A stretch of 64,000 nt of DNA from Roseateles koreensis. Lineage in GTDB: Bacteria; Pseudomonadota; Gammaproteobacteria; Burkholderiales; Burkholderiaceae_C. This document shows positions 1 through 8,708 of this stretch, piece after piece. Location of the stretch: NCBI RefSeq assembly GCF_028595305.1, contig NZ_JAQQXS010000014.1, forward strand, positions 62,001-126,000, written 5' to 3'. The position numbers were made by a program, and so were the translations under genes. The first letter of the stretch is position 1. Every line of letters begins with the position of its first letter. The notes below the pieces were generated by a model. That model was given only the letters and a program-made list of their open reading frames with translations, had not been told where the DNA came from and did not search any database.

Positions 1-2
1 TG

Positions 3-560
3 ATGTTGGCCCCCGCCGTGTTGGCGGTTTCGCTGGGCTTGCTGTCGGCTTGCTCGACCAATCAAACAGCCAAGGAGACGCCGGCGCAACAAAAGGCCGC
101 GATCGACCAGGGCTACGACGCCACGCTGGCCACGCTGTACAAGAGCGTGAAGGGTTCGCAGGAGTTGGCTGGCAAGGCGCGGGCGATCTTGGTGTTCCCT
201 AAGGTCTATGCCGCGGGGCTGGGCGTGGGCGGTGAATACGGTGAAGGTGCGCTGCGTGCCGGCAGCCATACCGTGGACTATTACAAGACCACGAGCCTGT
301 CCTTTGGCTTCCAGGCAGGGGCTCAGTCCAAGGCGCTGGTGCTGATGTTCATGACCCAGAAGTCGTATGACGACTTCCGCAAGAGCCAGGGCTGGACGGC
401 CGGTGCAGACGCCTCGGTGGCCTTGGTCAAGATGGGTGCCAATGGCGTGGTGGACACCAACAGCTACGACAACGCGGTGAACGCGTTTGCGCTGACCAAT
501 GGCGGCTTGATGGCTGCGGCCACCATTGAAGGCAGCAAGATTTCCAAATTGGACTTCTAA
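3..560 (+). CDS. SYLF/YSC84-domain lipoprotein (possibly 5'-partial)
   Basis: The protein has an N-terminal hydrophobic stretch ending in a lipobox (LLSAC, Cys about residue 17), so it is probably an outer-membrane or periplasmic lipoprotein. The rest matches the SYLF (Ysc84) lipid-binding fold: an ILVFPKVY segment, a glycine-rich GLGVGGEYGEG segment and repeated small-residue strands near the C-terminus. Bacterial members are usually about 190 residues, close to the 185 seen. The first ATG lies two bases into the window and has no basic residues before the hydrophobic core, so the true start may lie upstream of the window. The gene is followed by a strong rho-independent terminator. Cellular role is not known for most bacterial members. 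Confidence 0.8.
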   Translation: MLAPAVLAVSLGLLSACSTNQTAKETPAQQKAAIDQGYDATLATLYKSVKGSQELAGKARAILVFPKVYAAGLGVGGEYGEGALRAGSHTVDYYKTTSLSFGFQAGAQSKALVLMFMTQKSYDDFRKSQGWTAGADASVALVKMGANGVVDTNSYDNAVNAFALTNGGLMAAATIEGSKISKLDF

Positions 561-593
561 GCCCCCTGGGTTCGCTGTCTAAGCTGGCTGCCC

Positions 594-629
594 AATCGCC
601 TGCTGATCACTGTCAGCAGGCGATTTTTT
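594..629 (+). terminator. Rho-independent terminator after the SYLF gene
   Basis: A perfect 13-bp inverted repeat (594-606 with 613-625, starting AATCGCC) encloses a 6-base loop and runs straight into six or seven T residues. It lies 34 bases after the stop codon of the SYLF lipoprotein gene, so it probably ends that transcript before the exchanger gene. Confidence 0.9.
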
Positions 630-740
630 CTGGGCGATGCGCATCTGCATGGACACTGCGAAGGCGGTGCCCTGATTTTCAGAGGCGCTCGCAGGGGATC
701 GCCGTCATTTGGAACGGGTCTGCAAATCGTCGAGGTGTCT

Positions 741-2435
741 ATGAATGGGCTGGCTTACTACCTGGCGGAACACCCTGAGCTGGGTGTTTTCGTCGCCATG
801 GGCCTGGGTCACTGGATTGGCAAGTTCAAGCTCAAAGGCATTGGCTTCGGGCCCGTCACGGGCTCTTTGCTGGCCGGGCTGTTGGTGGGTTACTTCTTCC
901 ATGTACCGGTCGCTGAAACGGCCAAGCAGCTGTTGTTTCTGCTCTTCATGTTCGGTATCGGCTATTCAGCGGGGCCGGGTTTTGTGCGGGGCATCCAAGA
1001 TGGCGGCTGGCGCTGGGCGGTGCTGGGCCTGACGATTCCGGTCACGGGCTTGCTGACGGCCTATGGGATGGCGAAGTGGCTGCAGTTGGACATGGGATAC
1101 GCGGCCGGCATGATGTCCGGTGGCTTGACGGAGGCGCCGGTGATCGGCACCACCAGCGAGGCTATTCGCAGCTTGCCCATCAGCGCCGACGAAAAGTCGC
1201 GGCTGATCTCGCAAATCCCAGTGGCTGACGCGCTGACTTATATCTTTGGCACTTTTGGGGTGATTGTTTTCTGCACCTACATCGGGCCCTGGATCATGCG
1301 GGTGGATTTGAAGGCTGAAGCGATCGCCCTGGAGCGCGAGATGGGCATGGAGCGCAGCCACCCCGGCCTCAGCTCTGCCTGGCATATGTACGAGTTGCGC
1401 GCTTACCGCTTGGATGCCACGCAGGCCTTGATCGGGCGCACGGTGGCGCAGGCGGAACAATCGGTGGCGCCGGAGCGACTGTTCATCGAACGCATTCGCC
1501 GCGGCGAACAGATCATGGTCCCTACGCCCGACACGGTGCTGCAGCTGGACGACGTGATGGCCGTGTTCGGCCCTAACGAATCCTTGCTGCGGGTGGTGGA
1601 AGGTCGCGCCGACGAAGTCTTCGACCGTGAGTTGCTGGACATTCAACAAGCGAGCTTCGATGTCGAGGTCACCAGCCGCGAGGTGGCCGGACGCAGCTTG
1701 GCCGCTTTGCGTACAAACGAAGCCATCATTCGGGGCGTGTTTCTGAAAAGCATCCAGCGTGGCACCGAGCAATTGCCGGTGGCGCCGGGCACCGTGCTGC
1801 AGCGCGGCGATTTGTTGACCGTCCACGGGCTAGTGCCCGCCGTAGACCGGGTGGCTGCCCTGGTGGGCAATGTGTCTCGGCCCGTCATCAGCACTGATTT
1901 CGTCGCGCTGGCGCTGGCCATTTTTGTGGGCGCTTTGGCGGGGATGGTCTTGAGCACCTCGGTTGGCGGCCTGCACATCGCGCTGGGCAGCAGCGTGGCG
2001 GTGCTGTTGATGGGCTTGTCGCTGGGTTGGGGCAATTCACGCCGGCCCACTTTTGCCTACATCCCGCCGGGCGCGCTGGAGTTCATGAAGTCCATCGGGC
2101 TTTCTGCTTTCGTGGCCATGATCGGCCTGAAGGCGGGCCCGGTGTTTGTCGATGCGGTTCATGAAATCGGCGGCACGGTCTTTCTGGGTGGCATGGTGGT
2201 GACGCTCATGCCCATGGTCGTGGGTCTGGTGATGGGACGTTATGTGTTGGGCCTGAACCCCTTGCTGTTGATGGGGGCCTTGGCCGGCGCGCAAACCATG
2301 ACGGCCGGTTTGGCGGCGGTGCAGGAGCGCGCTGAAAGCCCGGTGGCCGTCATCGGCTATTCAAGCACCGTAGCGTTCGGGCACATCCTGACCGCAATTG
2401 GCGGCACCGCTTTGATCTGGCTGCTGCATCTGTGA
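741..2435 (+). CDS. Aspartate:alanine exchanger-family transporter with two TrkA-C (RCK_C) domains
   Basis: About 564 residues. Two hydrophobic blocks of about five membrane segments each (roughly residues 10-190 and 385-564) flank a soluble centre carrying two TrkA-C-like repeats (about 215-290 and 305-375). This is the AspT/YidE/YbjL architecture. Small-residue signatures such as GLTEAPVIGTTSEA and GALAGAQTMTAG fit the two membrane halves. AspT itself exchanges aspartate for alanine; substrates of most relatives are unproven, so the substrate here is left open. A GTG at 735 would add two residues, but GAGG at 732-735 sits correctly for the ATG at 741, so that start is preferred. The gene stands alone between a terminator and proC. 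Confidence 0.85.
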   Translation: MNGLAYYLAEHPELGVFVAMGLGHWIGKFKLKGIGFGPVTGSLLAGLLVGYFFHVPVAETAKQLLFLLFMFGIGYSAGPGFVRGIQDGGWRWAVLGLTIPVTGLLTAYGMAKWLQLDMGYAAGMMSGGLTEAPVIGTTSEAIRSLPISADEKSRLISQIPVADALTYIFGTFGVIVFCTYIGPWIMRVDLKAEAIALEREMGMERSHPGLSSAWHMYELRAYRLDATQALIGRTVAQAEQSVAPERLFIERIRRGEQIMVPTPDTVLQLDDVMAVFGPNESLLRVVEGRADEVFDRELLDIQQASFDVEVTSREVAGRSLAALRTNEAIIRGVFLKSIQRGTEQLPVAPGTVLQRGDLLTVHGLVPAVDRVAALVGNVSRPVISTDFVALALAIFVGALAGMVLSTSVGGLHIALGSSVAVLLMGLSLGWGNSRRPTFAYIPPGALEFMKSIGLSAFVAMIGLKAGPVFVDAVHEIGGTVFLGGMVVTLMPMVVGLVMGRYVLGLNPLLLMGALAGAQTMTAGLAAVQERAESPVAVIGYSSTVAFGHILTAIGGTALIWLLHL

Positions 2436-2595
2436 AGCTGCGTTGCCCGCGGAGGGGCACGGCGCGCTGAGTGGCCCTTGAGCCTGGACGTTCGGTAAAT
2501 TTTTCCTGCCCGAGCTAACGACAAGAACGACAAGGCGTGCGTGTGTTCGAACGCCATGATTACACTGCCCATCCACTCCATGGATTCACACACAC

Positions 2596-3408
2596 ATGAG
2601 CCCTTGCATTGCATTCATCGGCGGCGGCAATATGGCCAGCGCTGTCATCGGCGGCCTGATTCGGGCTGGGCATTCGCCTCAAAGCATCTGGGTGATTGAG
2701 CCCTTTGAAGCCACGCGGCAGGCCTTGCAGCAGCAATGGGGCGTTCATACCTTTGAAAAGGCTGACCCGGTCCTGGCGCAGGCACAGATGGTGGTGTGGG
2801 CCGTGAAGCCGCAGTATTTCTCCGAGGCCGCCCAGCCCTGCGCACCCTTTGTGAGCCAGGCCTTGCAACTGTCGGTGATGGCGGGCATTCGCAGCGACGC
2901 CATTGCACGCCAGAGTGGCAGCGAGCGCGTGGTGCGCAGCATGCCCAACACACCGGCGCTCATCGGCCGCGGGGTGGCCGGGCTGTTTGCGCGCGACGCA
3001 GTATCGGCCGCTGACAAAGCCTGGGTCGAGGCCGTACTGGCGCCGACCGGCCGCACGCTGTGGGTTGATCAAGAAGTCGATCTGGACGCGGTGACGGCCC
3101 TGTCAGGCTCCGGCCCGGCCTACTTCTTCTACGTGGTCGAGGCCATGATGGCGGCCGCGGTGGACATGGGCTTGACGGCCGAGCAAGGCCGCATCCTGGC
3201 CCTGGCCACCTGCGCAGGCGCGGCGGAGTTGGCCCTGCAATCACCCGAAACACCGGAAGTGTTGCGAGCTCGCGTCACTTCAAAAGGGGGCACAACGCAC
3301 GCCGCAATCAGCAGCCTTGAGGTCGACGGCGTGGCCGGCGCGGTGCGCAAAGCGGTGCTCGCCGCACAAGAGCGGGCCCGGCAGATGGGGGTTGAATTCG
3401 GAGCCTGA
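2596..3408 (+). CDS. proC: Pyrroline-5-carboxylate reductase
   Basis: This enzyme catalyses the last step of proline synthesis, NAD(P)H-dependent reduction of 1-pyrroline-5-carboxylate, in the cytoplasm. The 270-residue product has the N-terminal Rossmann motif (FIGGGNMASAVIGG), the central RSMPNTPA segment and the C-terminal SGSGPAYFF dimerisation/active-site region of the ProC family; length is typical. A possible promoter -10 element (TACACT at 2561-2566) lies about 30 bases upstream of the ATG, with no convincing -35. The next gene, ubiC, begins about a dozen bases after the stop, so the two may be co-transcribed, although their pathways are unrelated. Confidence 0.95.
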   Translation: MSPCIAFIGGGNMASAVIGGLIRAGHSPQSIWVIEPFEATRQALQQQWGVHTFEKADPVLAQAQMVVWAVKPQYFSEAAQPCAPFVSQALQLSVMAGIRSDAIARQSGSERVVRSMPNTPALIGRGVAGLFARDAVSAADKAWVEAVLAPTGRTLWVDQEVDLDAVTALSGSGPAYFFYVVEAMMAAAVDMGLTAEQGRILALATCAGAAELALQSPETPEVLRARVTSKGGTTHAAISSLEVDGVAGAVRKAVLAAQERARQMGVEFGA

Positions 3409-3420
3409 GCGGGCTTGACG

Positions 3421-3999
3421 ATGGGCATTGCAAGTCGAAATTCATTGCGCGATTGGTTGCGTGCGCCCGGCTCCTTGAGCGGTCGCCTGGCCCGTCTGGG
3501 CTCAACGTTTGAGGTTCAAGTCCTTCGCCAGGGGACGCATCCCTTGCGCGCGCCCGAGCTCAAAGCCTTGGGTCTTCCGCGTCATGGGTGTACGTTCATT
3601 CGGGAAGTTATTCTTCGTGTTGATGGGCATGCGCTCGTTTGGGCGCGGTCTTCATTGCACGCCTCGGCATTGGCGGGACCCTGGCGCGCACTGAAAGGGT
3701 TGGGGTCGCGGCCCTTGGCCAATTTGCTCTATGCCGATCCACGGGTCAAACGCAGCGAGTTGAATCCCAAGCGTCTTTCTCGCCATGGCCATACGCGCCG
3801 TGCGATGCAACGCCAATGGCTGCAGGCGACCGGCGCAGCGCCTTCGACTCAAATGCTGTGGTCACGTAATTCCGTATTCCGCCGGTGTGGTGCGGAGCTG
3901 CGCGTGATGGAACTTTTCGTGCCGGAATTGGCATCATCCTCTTCCAAACTAGGGGGGAGGAACTTGGGCGTTAGGTCGTTTGTCCGCTCTAAACTGTGA
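3421..3999 (+). CDS. ubiC: Chorismate--pyruvate lyase
   Basis: UbiC converts chorismate to 4-hydroxybenzoate and pyruvate, the first committed step of ubiquinone synthesis. The 192-residue product carries the family's IREVIL...VWARS block (substrate-binding Arg and following strand), a PLANLLY segment, and near the C-terminus RVMELFVPE, whose Glu corresponds to the catalytic glutamate of the E. coli enzyme. Overall similarity appears low but ordered. The next pathway enzyme, ubiA, lies about 0.7 kb downstream on the opposite strand, supporting the call. A TTG at 3415 is an alternative start; neither start has a good ribosome-binding site, consistent with coupling to proC upstream. Confidence 0.85.
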   Translation: MGIASRNSLRDWLRAPGSLSGRLARLGSTFEVQVLRQGTHPLRAPELKALGLPRHGCTFIREVILRVDGHALVWARSSLHASALAGPWRALKGLGSRPLANLLYADPRVKRSELNPKRLSRHGHTRRAMQRQWLQATGAAPSTQMLWSRNSVFRRCGAELRVMELFVPELASSSSKLGGRNLGVRSFVRSKL

Positions 4000-4035
4000 C
4001 TCACAGGGAGGTTCAGCACGACGTTGAGGAATCTC

Positions 4036-4569
4036 ATGAAAACCCGAGATATTGTCATTTTCAGCGGCCAACAGTTTTCTGTCCCGCAATGTATTCAGCG
4101 CATCGACCACCAGTCGACACATGGTTGGCAATTGCGTTATGGCGGCACCAAGTTGTTCTCTGATCACTCACAGGACGGCAGCGGCGCAGCAGCCTCGCTG
4201 GCACTTGCCACCAAAGAATTGCTCAGCCGCATCGCCAAGTTGCCCGCGCCTTCGCGCTTGCAGCGCCGGCCCAGTGGCAACAAGGGCAGCGGCTTGCCGG
4301 TTGGTATTTCAGGCCCCATCGTGCGGCAGCGTGCGAGCAGCCGGGTTCGCGATTGCAGCTTTGCGGTTTCATTGCCCCGCTTTGGCGGAGCCCCACGTGG
4401 GCGCAGTGTCTACATCGGCACCGAGAACACCTACACGGCTGAAAAATACCAAGCTGCATTGGCCAAGGCGGTGTCCTTGCGCGAGCAGGCGGAAGAGGCC
4501 TATCAACGCGCCGCCACCAAGGCCAAGCGCGGTGAAGCCAAGAGCTTGCGCGCGGCCCTGAAGGCTTGA
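4036..4569 (+). CDS. Hypothetical protein with AP2/ERF-like repeats
   Basis: No firm family assignment. The 177-residue product reads as two related units. The first (about residues 20-60) has GWQLRYGG, FSD and a run of Ala/Leu ending in a short helix, like bacterial AP2 domains. The second (about 100-160) has FAVSLPRFGG followed by a long charged helix. Between them lies a GSGLPVGIS linker that resembles the SGxxGVS linker of AP2/HNH-type proteins. The C-terminus is basic (KAKRGEAKSLR), which would suit DNA binding. ATG 4036 is preferred over TTG 4024 because GAGGA at 4026-4030 is spaced for it. The gene stands alone between ubiC and ubiA. Function is unknown. Confidence 0.6.
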   Translation: MKTRDIVIFSGQQFSVPQCIQRIDHQSTHGWQLRYGGTKLFSDHSQDGSGAAASLALATKELLSRIAKLPAPSRLQRRPSGNKGSGLPVGISGPIVRQRASSRVRDCSFAVSLPRFGGAPRGRSVYIGTENTYTAEKYQAALAKAVSLREQAEEAYQRAATKAKRGEAKSLRAALKA

Positions 4570-4689
4570 TCTACAGCCGCCAGGCGCAATGGGGTCTGAC
4601 GGGGTGTGTTGTGGCTTGATCAATGGGGTGTCGGCTTGGCAAGGTGCGGTGTTCAGCCGTTCGTCTTGCCAGCGGGCGCTTCGTGAAAT

Positions 4690-5601
4690 TCAGTGGCGCA
4701 GGGCCAAATCCAGTGCGGTGCCCATGAACACGGCAAACCCCAACCAGTGGTTTTCGCGGAAGGCTTTGAAGCAGCCTTCGCGGCTGCGGTCTTTGATGAG
4801 GCTGAAGTGCCAGACCACTTGCGCGGCAGCGGCGGCCATGCCTGCCAGAAAAATCGAACCCAAACCAAAGCGCAGGCCCAGGGCGGTCCAGGCCCCCAGG
4901 TAGACGGCGTAAAAGCACATCACGCCGATTACGTCGAAGCGGCCCAGCGTCAAGGCAGAGGTCTTGATGCCGATGCGGATGTCATCGTCGCGGTCCACCA
5001 TGGCGTACTCGGTGTCGTAGGCCAGCACCCAGAACAGATTGGCCACCAGCAAGGCCCATGCCGAGAGCGGCACGGCCGCCTGAACTGTCGCCAGCGTCCA
5101 TGCATTGCCGCCCAGCGCGGCCGAGAACGCCATCGGAATGCCAAAGCTGAAGGCCACGCCCAACACCGCTTGCGGCATGTTCACCACCCGTTTGGCATAG
5201 GGGTAGAGCAAGGTGACCAGCAGTGCGGCGAATGACAGCAGAATGGTTGGCGCATTGGTGGTCAGCACCAGACCGAAGGCCAGCAGGGCCAAGACCGCGC
5301 CAAGGCCTAAAGCCTCCTTGGCAGACATCGCCCCGCTAGTGACTGGGCGGTTGGCGGTGCGCTTCACATGCTTGTCGAATTCGCGGTCGGCCACGTCATT
5401 CACGCAGCAACCGGCGGAGCGCATCAGCACGGTGCCCACAGTGAAAACGGCCAGCAGGTGCCAGCCGGGCCAGCCATCGGCGGCAATCCACAAGGCGGCC
5501 AAGGTCGGCCACAGCAGCAAGAGCCAGCCCGCCGGGCGGTTCCAGCGGATCAGAGACAAATACAGATCAAGGCGGGCGGGGGCGTCGGTCGCGGCGTTCA
5601 T
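4690..5601 (-). CDS. ubiA: 4-hydroxybenzoate octaprenyltransferase
   Basis: UbiA attaches the polyprenyl chain to 4-hydroxybenzoate in the inner membrane, the step after UbiC. The 303-residue product is strongly hydrophobic, with about eight or nine membrane helices and both aspartate-rich motifs of UbiA prenyltransferases: NDVADREFD (first prenyl-diphosphate/Mg site) and the [13 protein letters not shown] block (second site). The start chosen is the ATG at 5601, giving [11 protein letters not shown]; an in-frame upstream start at 5679 would add a non-conserved tail overlapping the divergent neighbour. The start is about 100 bp from the divergently transcribed VOC gene, so the promoters share that interval. 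Confidence 0.95.
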   Translation of the reverse strand: MNAATDAPARLDLYLSLIRWNRPAGWLLLLWPTLAALWIAADGWPGWHLLAVFTVGTVLMRSAGCCVNDVADREFDKHVKRTANRPVTSGAMSAKEALGLGAVLALLAFGLVLTTNAPTILLSFAALLVTLLYPYAKRVVNMPQAVLGVAFSFGIPMAFSAALGGNAWTLATVQAAVPLSAWALLVANLFWVLAYDTEYAMVDRDDDIRIGIKTSALTLGRFDVIGVMCFYAVYLGAWTALGLRFGLGSIFLAGMAAAAAQVVWHFSLIKDRSREGCFKAFRENHWLGFAVFMGTALDLALRH

Positions 5602-5699
5602 GGGGTGGATTGTCGCGTTCCCCGAAGCACCTTGCTTGTGGCAGCATCCGAGATGTTGGAATTTTCCAGCGCCGTGCATCCTTTTTTGGGGAGATCGTG

Positions 5700-6512
5700 A
5701 TGACTGATGGCAATCGACACCCGTTCGTCTGGTATGAATTGCTGACCTCCGACCCGGAGGCCGCGGAGGCTTTTTATACCGGGCTGCTGGGTTGGACTCT
5801 GCGGGACGCTGGCATGAAGGAGATGCGCTATAGCTTGGTCAGCGTTGGTGATGGTGCGCCGATCGCCGGCATCATGGGCGGTGCAGCGTGCGTGACTCCA
5901 CCCGCGCAAGAAGGCGCGCAAAGCAGCGTGGGCCAACAGCCGCCACCGGGCTGGGTGGGTTATGTGGGCACAGCGCAGGTTGACGCGTCGGCTCAACAGC
6001 TTGTCCAAGCGGGCGGCGCTGTGTTGTTCGGTCCGCAAGACATTCCGGGGGTCGGGCGCTTTGCCATGATGCGTGACCCGCAAGGCGCCGTGTTTGCCCT
6101 GTTCCATGGCCTGCCCGGTGATCGGCCGCCCGCGCTGGGCACTGAGCCGCTGCCCGGCCATGTGGCCTGGCATGAGTTGCACGCGGTGGATGGCGTCAGT
6201 GCCTTCGATTTCTACGCCGCTCAGTTTGGCTGGACGAAAGACGCGGCCATCGACATGGGGCCGATGGGCATCTACCAGCTCTTTGCGATCGACGGCGTGT
6301 CCCGTGGGGGCATGATGACCAAGATGCCGGAGGCGCCTCAGCCGTATTGGTTGTTCTACTTCAGCGTGCCCGACATTCAAGCGGCGGCCGAGCGAGTCAA
6401 GGCGACGGGCGGGCGGCTGTTGTTGGGCCCTCAGCAAGTGCCCGGCGGCAGCTGGATTCTCAACGCTATGGACCCGCAAGGCGCGCTGTTTGGCCTGACC
6501 GCGCCGGCTTGA
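5700..6512 (+). CDS. VOC (glyoxalase/bleomycin-resistance fold) family protein, two domains
   Basis: The 270-residue product contains two tandem VOC modules. Domain 1 (about 5-135) starts [20 protein letters not shown] and domain 2 (about 145-270) starts [20 protein letters not shown]. The metal-ligand positions typical of VOC strands are partly present. Close relatives are annotated as VOC proteins of the CFP30B type with no proven reaction. ATG 5700 is preferred because GGGGAG at 5688-5693 precedes it with normal spacing; the longer in-frame reading from 5610 would overlap the ubiA promoter. The gene is tail-to-tail with the diguanylate cyclase. Confidence 0.85.
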   Translation: MTDGNRHPFVWYELLTSDPEAAEAFYTGLLGWTLRDAGMKEMRYSLVSVGDGAPIAGIMGGAACVTPPAQEGAQSSVGQQPPPGWVGYVGTAQVDASAQQLVQAGGAVLFGPQDIPGVGRFAMMRDPQGAVFALFHGLPGDRPPALGTEPLPGHVAWHELHAVDGVSAFDFYAAQFGWTKDAAIDMGPMGIYQLFAIDGVSRGGMMTKMPEAPQPYWLFYFSVPDIQAAAERVKATGGRLLLGPQQVPGGSWILNAMDPQGALFGLTAPA

Positions 6513-6545
6513 TTCAAGCGTTTAAACGCACAAACACTCAAGTCC

Positions 6546-7682
6546 TCAAGCGCGGGCAAACACCACCCGGTTGCGCCCGCCTTGCTTGGCCTGGTACAGC
6601 GCCTGATCGGCTGCCGCGACCATGAGCGCGGCAAGCCCGTTGGCGTCGTGGGCCGAGGCGCCCTCGGTCAGCATGGCCAGGCCGATGGAACTGGATACCG
6701 CAATTTCTTGGCGATTGCCGGTGCCAGGGTGGGCTGAGATAAAGCGTTGTTCGGCCACACTGCTGCGGATGCGCTCGGCAATCTCACCGGCAAACTCGGC
6801 CGAGGTCTGCGGCAGCAGCACCACGAATTCTTCGCCGCCGTAGCGCGCCACGGTGTCGCCAGCGCGCAACTGGCCTTGGATCAATTGGCCGATGCAGCGC
6901 AAGACCTCGTCACCCATTGGGTGGCCGTGCAAGTCGTTGATGCTTTTGAATCGGTCGACATCCAGAAACAGGCAGGCGAGTGGATGGCGGTAGCGCCGGG
7001 CTTGGGCGATTTCGATCAGGCAGCGATGCTCGAAGAAGCGCCGGTTGTACACGCCGGTGAGCCCATCCGTCAGGCCGCTGAGTTTCAGGCGCTCCTGATT
7101 GATGGCGCTTTCCAGGCAGACCGCCACGACATGGCCCAGGCGTTCGAGCAATTGCGTGCCCGTGCCGGCTTCATAGCGGCTGGCGTCGTGGCTGCCGAAA
7201 TGCAGGCCGCCGATCAGCTGGCCGTGCCGGTTCAAAGGCAGCAAGGCCACCGACGCGATGCGCTCGCTGCTGTCGGGGGCAAACAAGGCGCCGTGCCGCA
7301 GCGGATCGAAGCGGCCGAGTTGGGGTTGGCTGACGCTGGTGTAGGCGCGTTCAAGCGCTTCCGGGGACTCCGGCAGATGCAAGCCGGCCAAGGCGTGGGC
7401 AGCGCCTGAGTCGAAGCTCAGGATGCGGGAAAGCTCTTGCTCGGGGTCGACCAGCGTCAAGGCAACTTGGTCGATTGCAAAAGCCTGCTTGTAGCCGGTG
7501 AGCAGCAGCGTCACCAAGTCGAGCAAGCCGTCAGCGCCGATCAGTTGGTGCTCCAACTGATCGAAGCGCCGCATCTTGTCTTCATTCAGCCGAGCCTCAT
7601 GCAGCAAGGACTGCAGCTGCTGTCGGAGTGCATGGTTTTCTGTCTGAAGGGCTTGAAGCGCGCGACTGTCCATGCGGCGCAT
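6546..7682 (-). CDS. Diguanylate cyclase with N-terminal DUF484/GAF-like sensor
   Basis: This soluble protein of about 378 residues starts with a coiled-coil helix (LQTENHALRQQLQSLL), followed by a DUF484/GAF-like domain (about 40-200) and a C-terminal GGDEF domain (about 210-375). The active-site signature is intact (GGEEF). An RAGD sequence lies exactly five residues before it, the position of the inhibitory I-site (RxxD), so product inhibition by c-di-GMP is expected. No membrane segment is visible, implying a cytosolic signal. The start is uncertain: ATG 7682 is used, ATG 7673 and TTG 7703 are alternatives. It lies just upstream of the end of the liv operon but is a separate function. Confidence 0.9.
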   Translation of the reverse strand: MRRMDSRALQALQTENHALRQQLQSLLHEARLNEDKMRRFDQLEHQLIGADGLLDLVTLLLTGYKQAFAIDQVALTLVDPEQELSRILSFDSGAAHALAGLHLPESPEALERAYTSVSQPQLGRFDPLRHGALFAPDSSERIASVALLPLNRHGQLIGGLHFGSHDASRYEAGTGTQLLERLGHVVAVCLESAINQERLKLSGLTDGLTGVYNRRFFEHRCLIEIAQARRYRHPLACLFLDVDRFKSINDLHGHPMGDEVLRCIGQLIQGQLRAGDTVARYGGEEFVVLLPQTSAEFAGEIAERIRSSVAEQRFISAHPGTGNRQEIAVSSSIGLAMLTEGASAHDANGLAALMVAAADQALYQAKQGGRNRVVFARA

Positions 7683-7727
7683 TATCCACAGGCGCCAAGA
7701 CAAGCTGCTCGCGGCACAGACAAGTTT

Positions 7728-8708
7728 TTAGGGCTTGCGCAAGCGCAGCCACAGCGCATGCGCCTCCCCCACCACCCCGCGGCGGAAGGCCAGCACGCAG
7801 ACGATGAAGATCAGGCCCGTGACCAGGCTGACGGATTCACCCAGGCCGTTGAACCAGGCCACGCCGGTCAGATCGGCCAGGGCCTTGCCGAGGTCGCCAA
7901 TCTTGTTCTCCAGCGCGATGATGATCAAGGCGCCCACCATCGGGCCCACCAGGGTGCCCATGCCGCCCACCAGGGTCATCAAAATGACGGCACCTGAGGT
8001 GGTCCACAAGGCATCGGTCAAAGTGGCAAAGCCCAGCACCAGGGTTTTGGTGGCACCCGCCAGACCCGCCAGCGTGGCCGACAGCACAAAGGCCAGCAGC
8101 TTGAACTTGTCGGTGTCATAGCCCAGCGAAGTGGCACGGGCCTCGTTCTCGCGGATGGAGGTGAGCACCTGGCCGAAGGGCGAATGCACGGTGCGGTAGA
8201 TCAGCCAGAAGGCGCCGATAAAAATCGCCAGCACCACGTAGTACAGCGTCAGGTCCGAGCTGAGATCCAGCCCCAGGAAGCTGCCCCGTGGCACCGACTG
8301 CAGGCCATCCTCGCCGCCGGTGAAGGGCGCCTGCAAGAACACGAAATACAGCATCTGGCTCAAGGCCAGCGTGATCATCGAGAAGTAGATGCCGACCCGG
8401 CGAATCGCCAGCAGGCCAAACACCAGACCCACCCCGCCTGCGGCCAGCGCCCCGAAGAGCAAACCCAGCGGCGTCGGCAGGCCCCACACCTTCAGCGCAT
8501 GGCCGGTGGCGTAGGCAGCCGTGCCCAAGAAAGCCGCATGGCCAAAGCTGAGCAGCCCGGTAAAGCCGATCAGCAGATTGAAGGCACAGGCGAACAAGGC
8601 GAAGCACAACACCTTCATCACGAAGATGGGATACACGCCCAGCGCGGGCAGGCAGGCGATGGCCAGGAACAGCGCCCCGTAGCCGAGCAGAGGATTCTTG
8701 TTGTTCAT
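7728..8708 (-). CDS. livM: Branched-chain amino-acid-type ABC transporter permease LivM
   Basis: Second inner-membrane permease of a HAAT-family (Liv-type) importer. The 326-residue product has about nine hydrophobic segments, opens with a GVYPIFVMKVLCFALFACAF membrane block and has the LLSFGHAAFLGTAAYATGH signature of LivM. Its ATG overlaps the stop of livH in an ATGA arrangement, so the two permeases are translationally coupled. It is the last gene of the minus-strand operon livG-livF-livK-livH-livM. The true substrate could be branched-chain amino acids, amides or aromatic acids. Confidence 0.93.
   Translation of the reverse strand: MNNKNPLLGYGALFLAIACLPALGVYPIFVMKVLCFALFACAFNLLIGFTGLLSFGHAAFLGTAAYATGHALKVWGLPTPLGLLFGALAAGGVGLVFGLLAIRRVGIYFSMITLALSQMLYFVFLQAPFTGGEDGLQSVPRGSFLGLDLSSDLTLYYVVLAIFIGAFWLIYRTVHSPFGQVLTSIRENEARATSLGYDTDKFKLLAFVLSATLAGLAGATKTLVLGFATLTDALWTTSGAVILMTLVGGMGTLVGPMVGALIIIALENKIGDLGKALADLTGVAWFNGLGESVSLVTGLIFIVCVLAFRRGVVGEAHALWLRLRKP

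Noticed and set aside
6518-6529. Perfect 12-bp palindrome GCGTTTAAACGC between the VOC and diguanylate cyclase genes
   Set aside because: It is short, sits between convergent genes with no promoter to control, and has no T run; probably chance.
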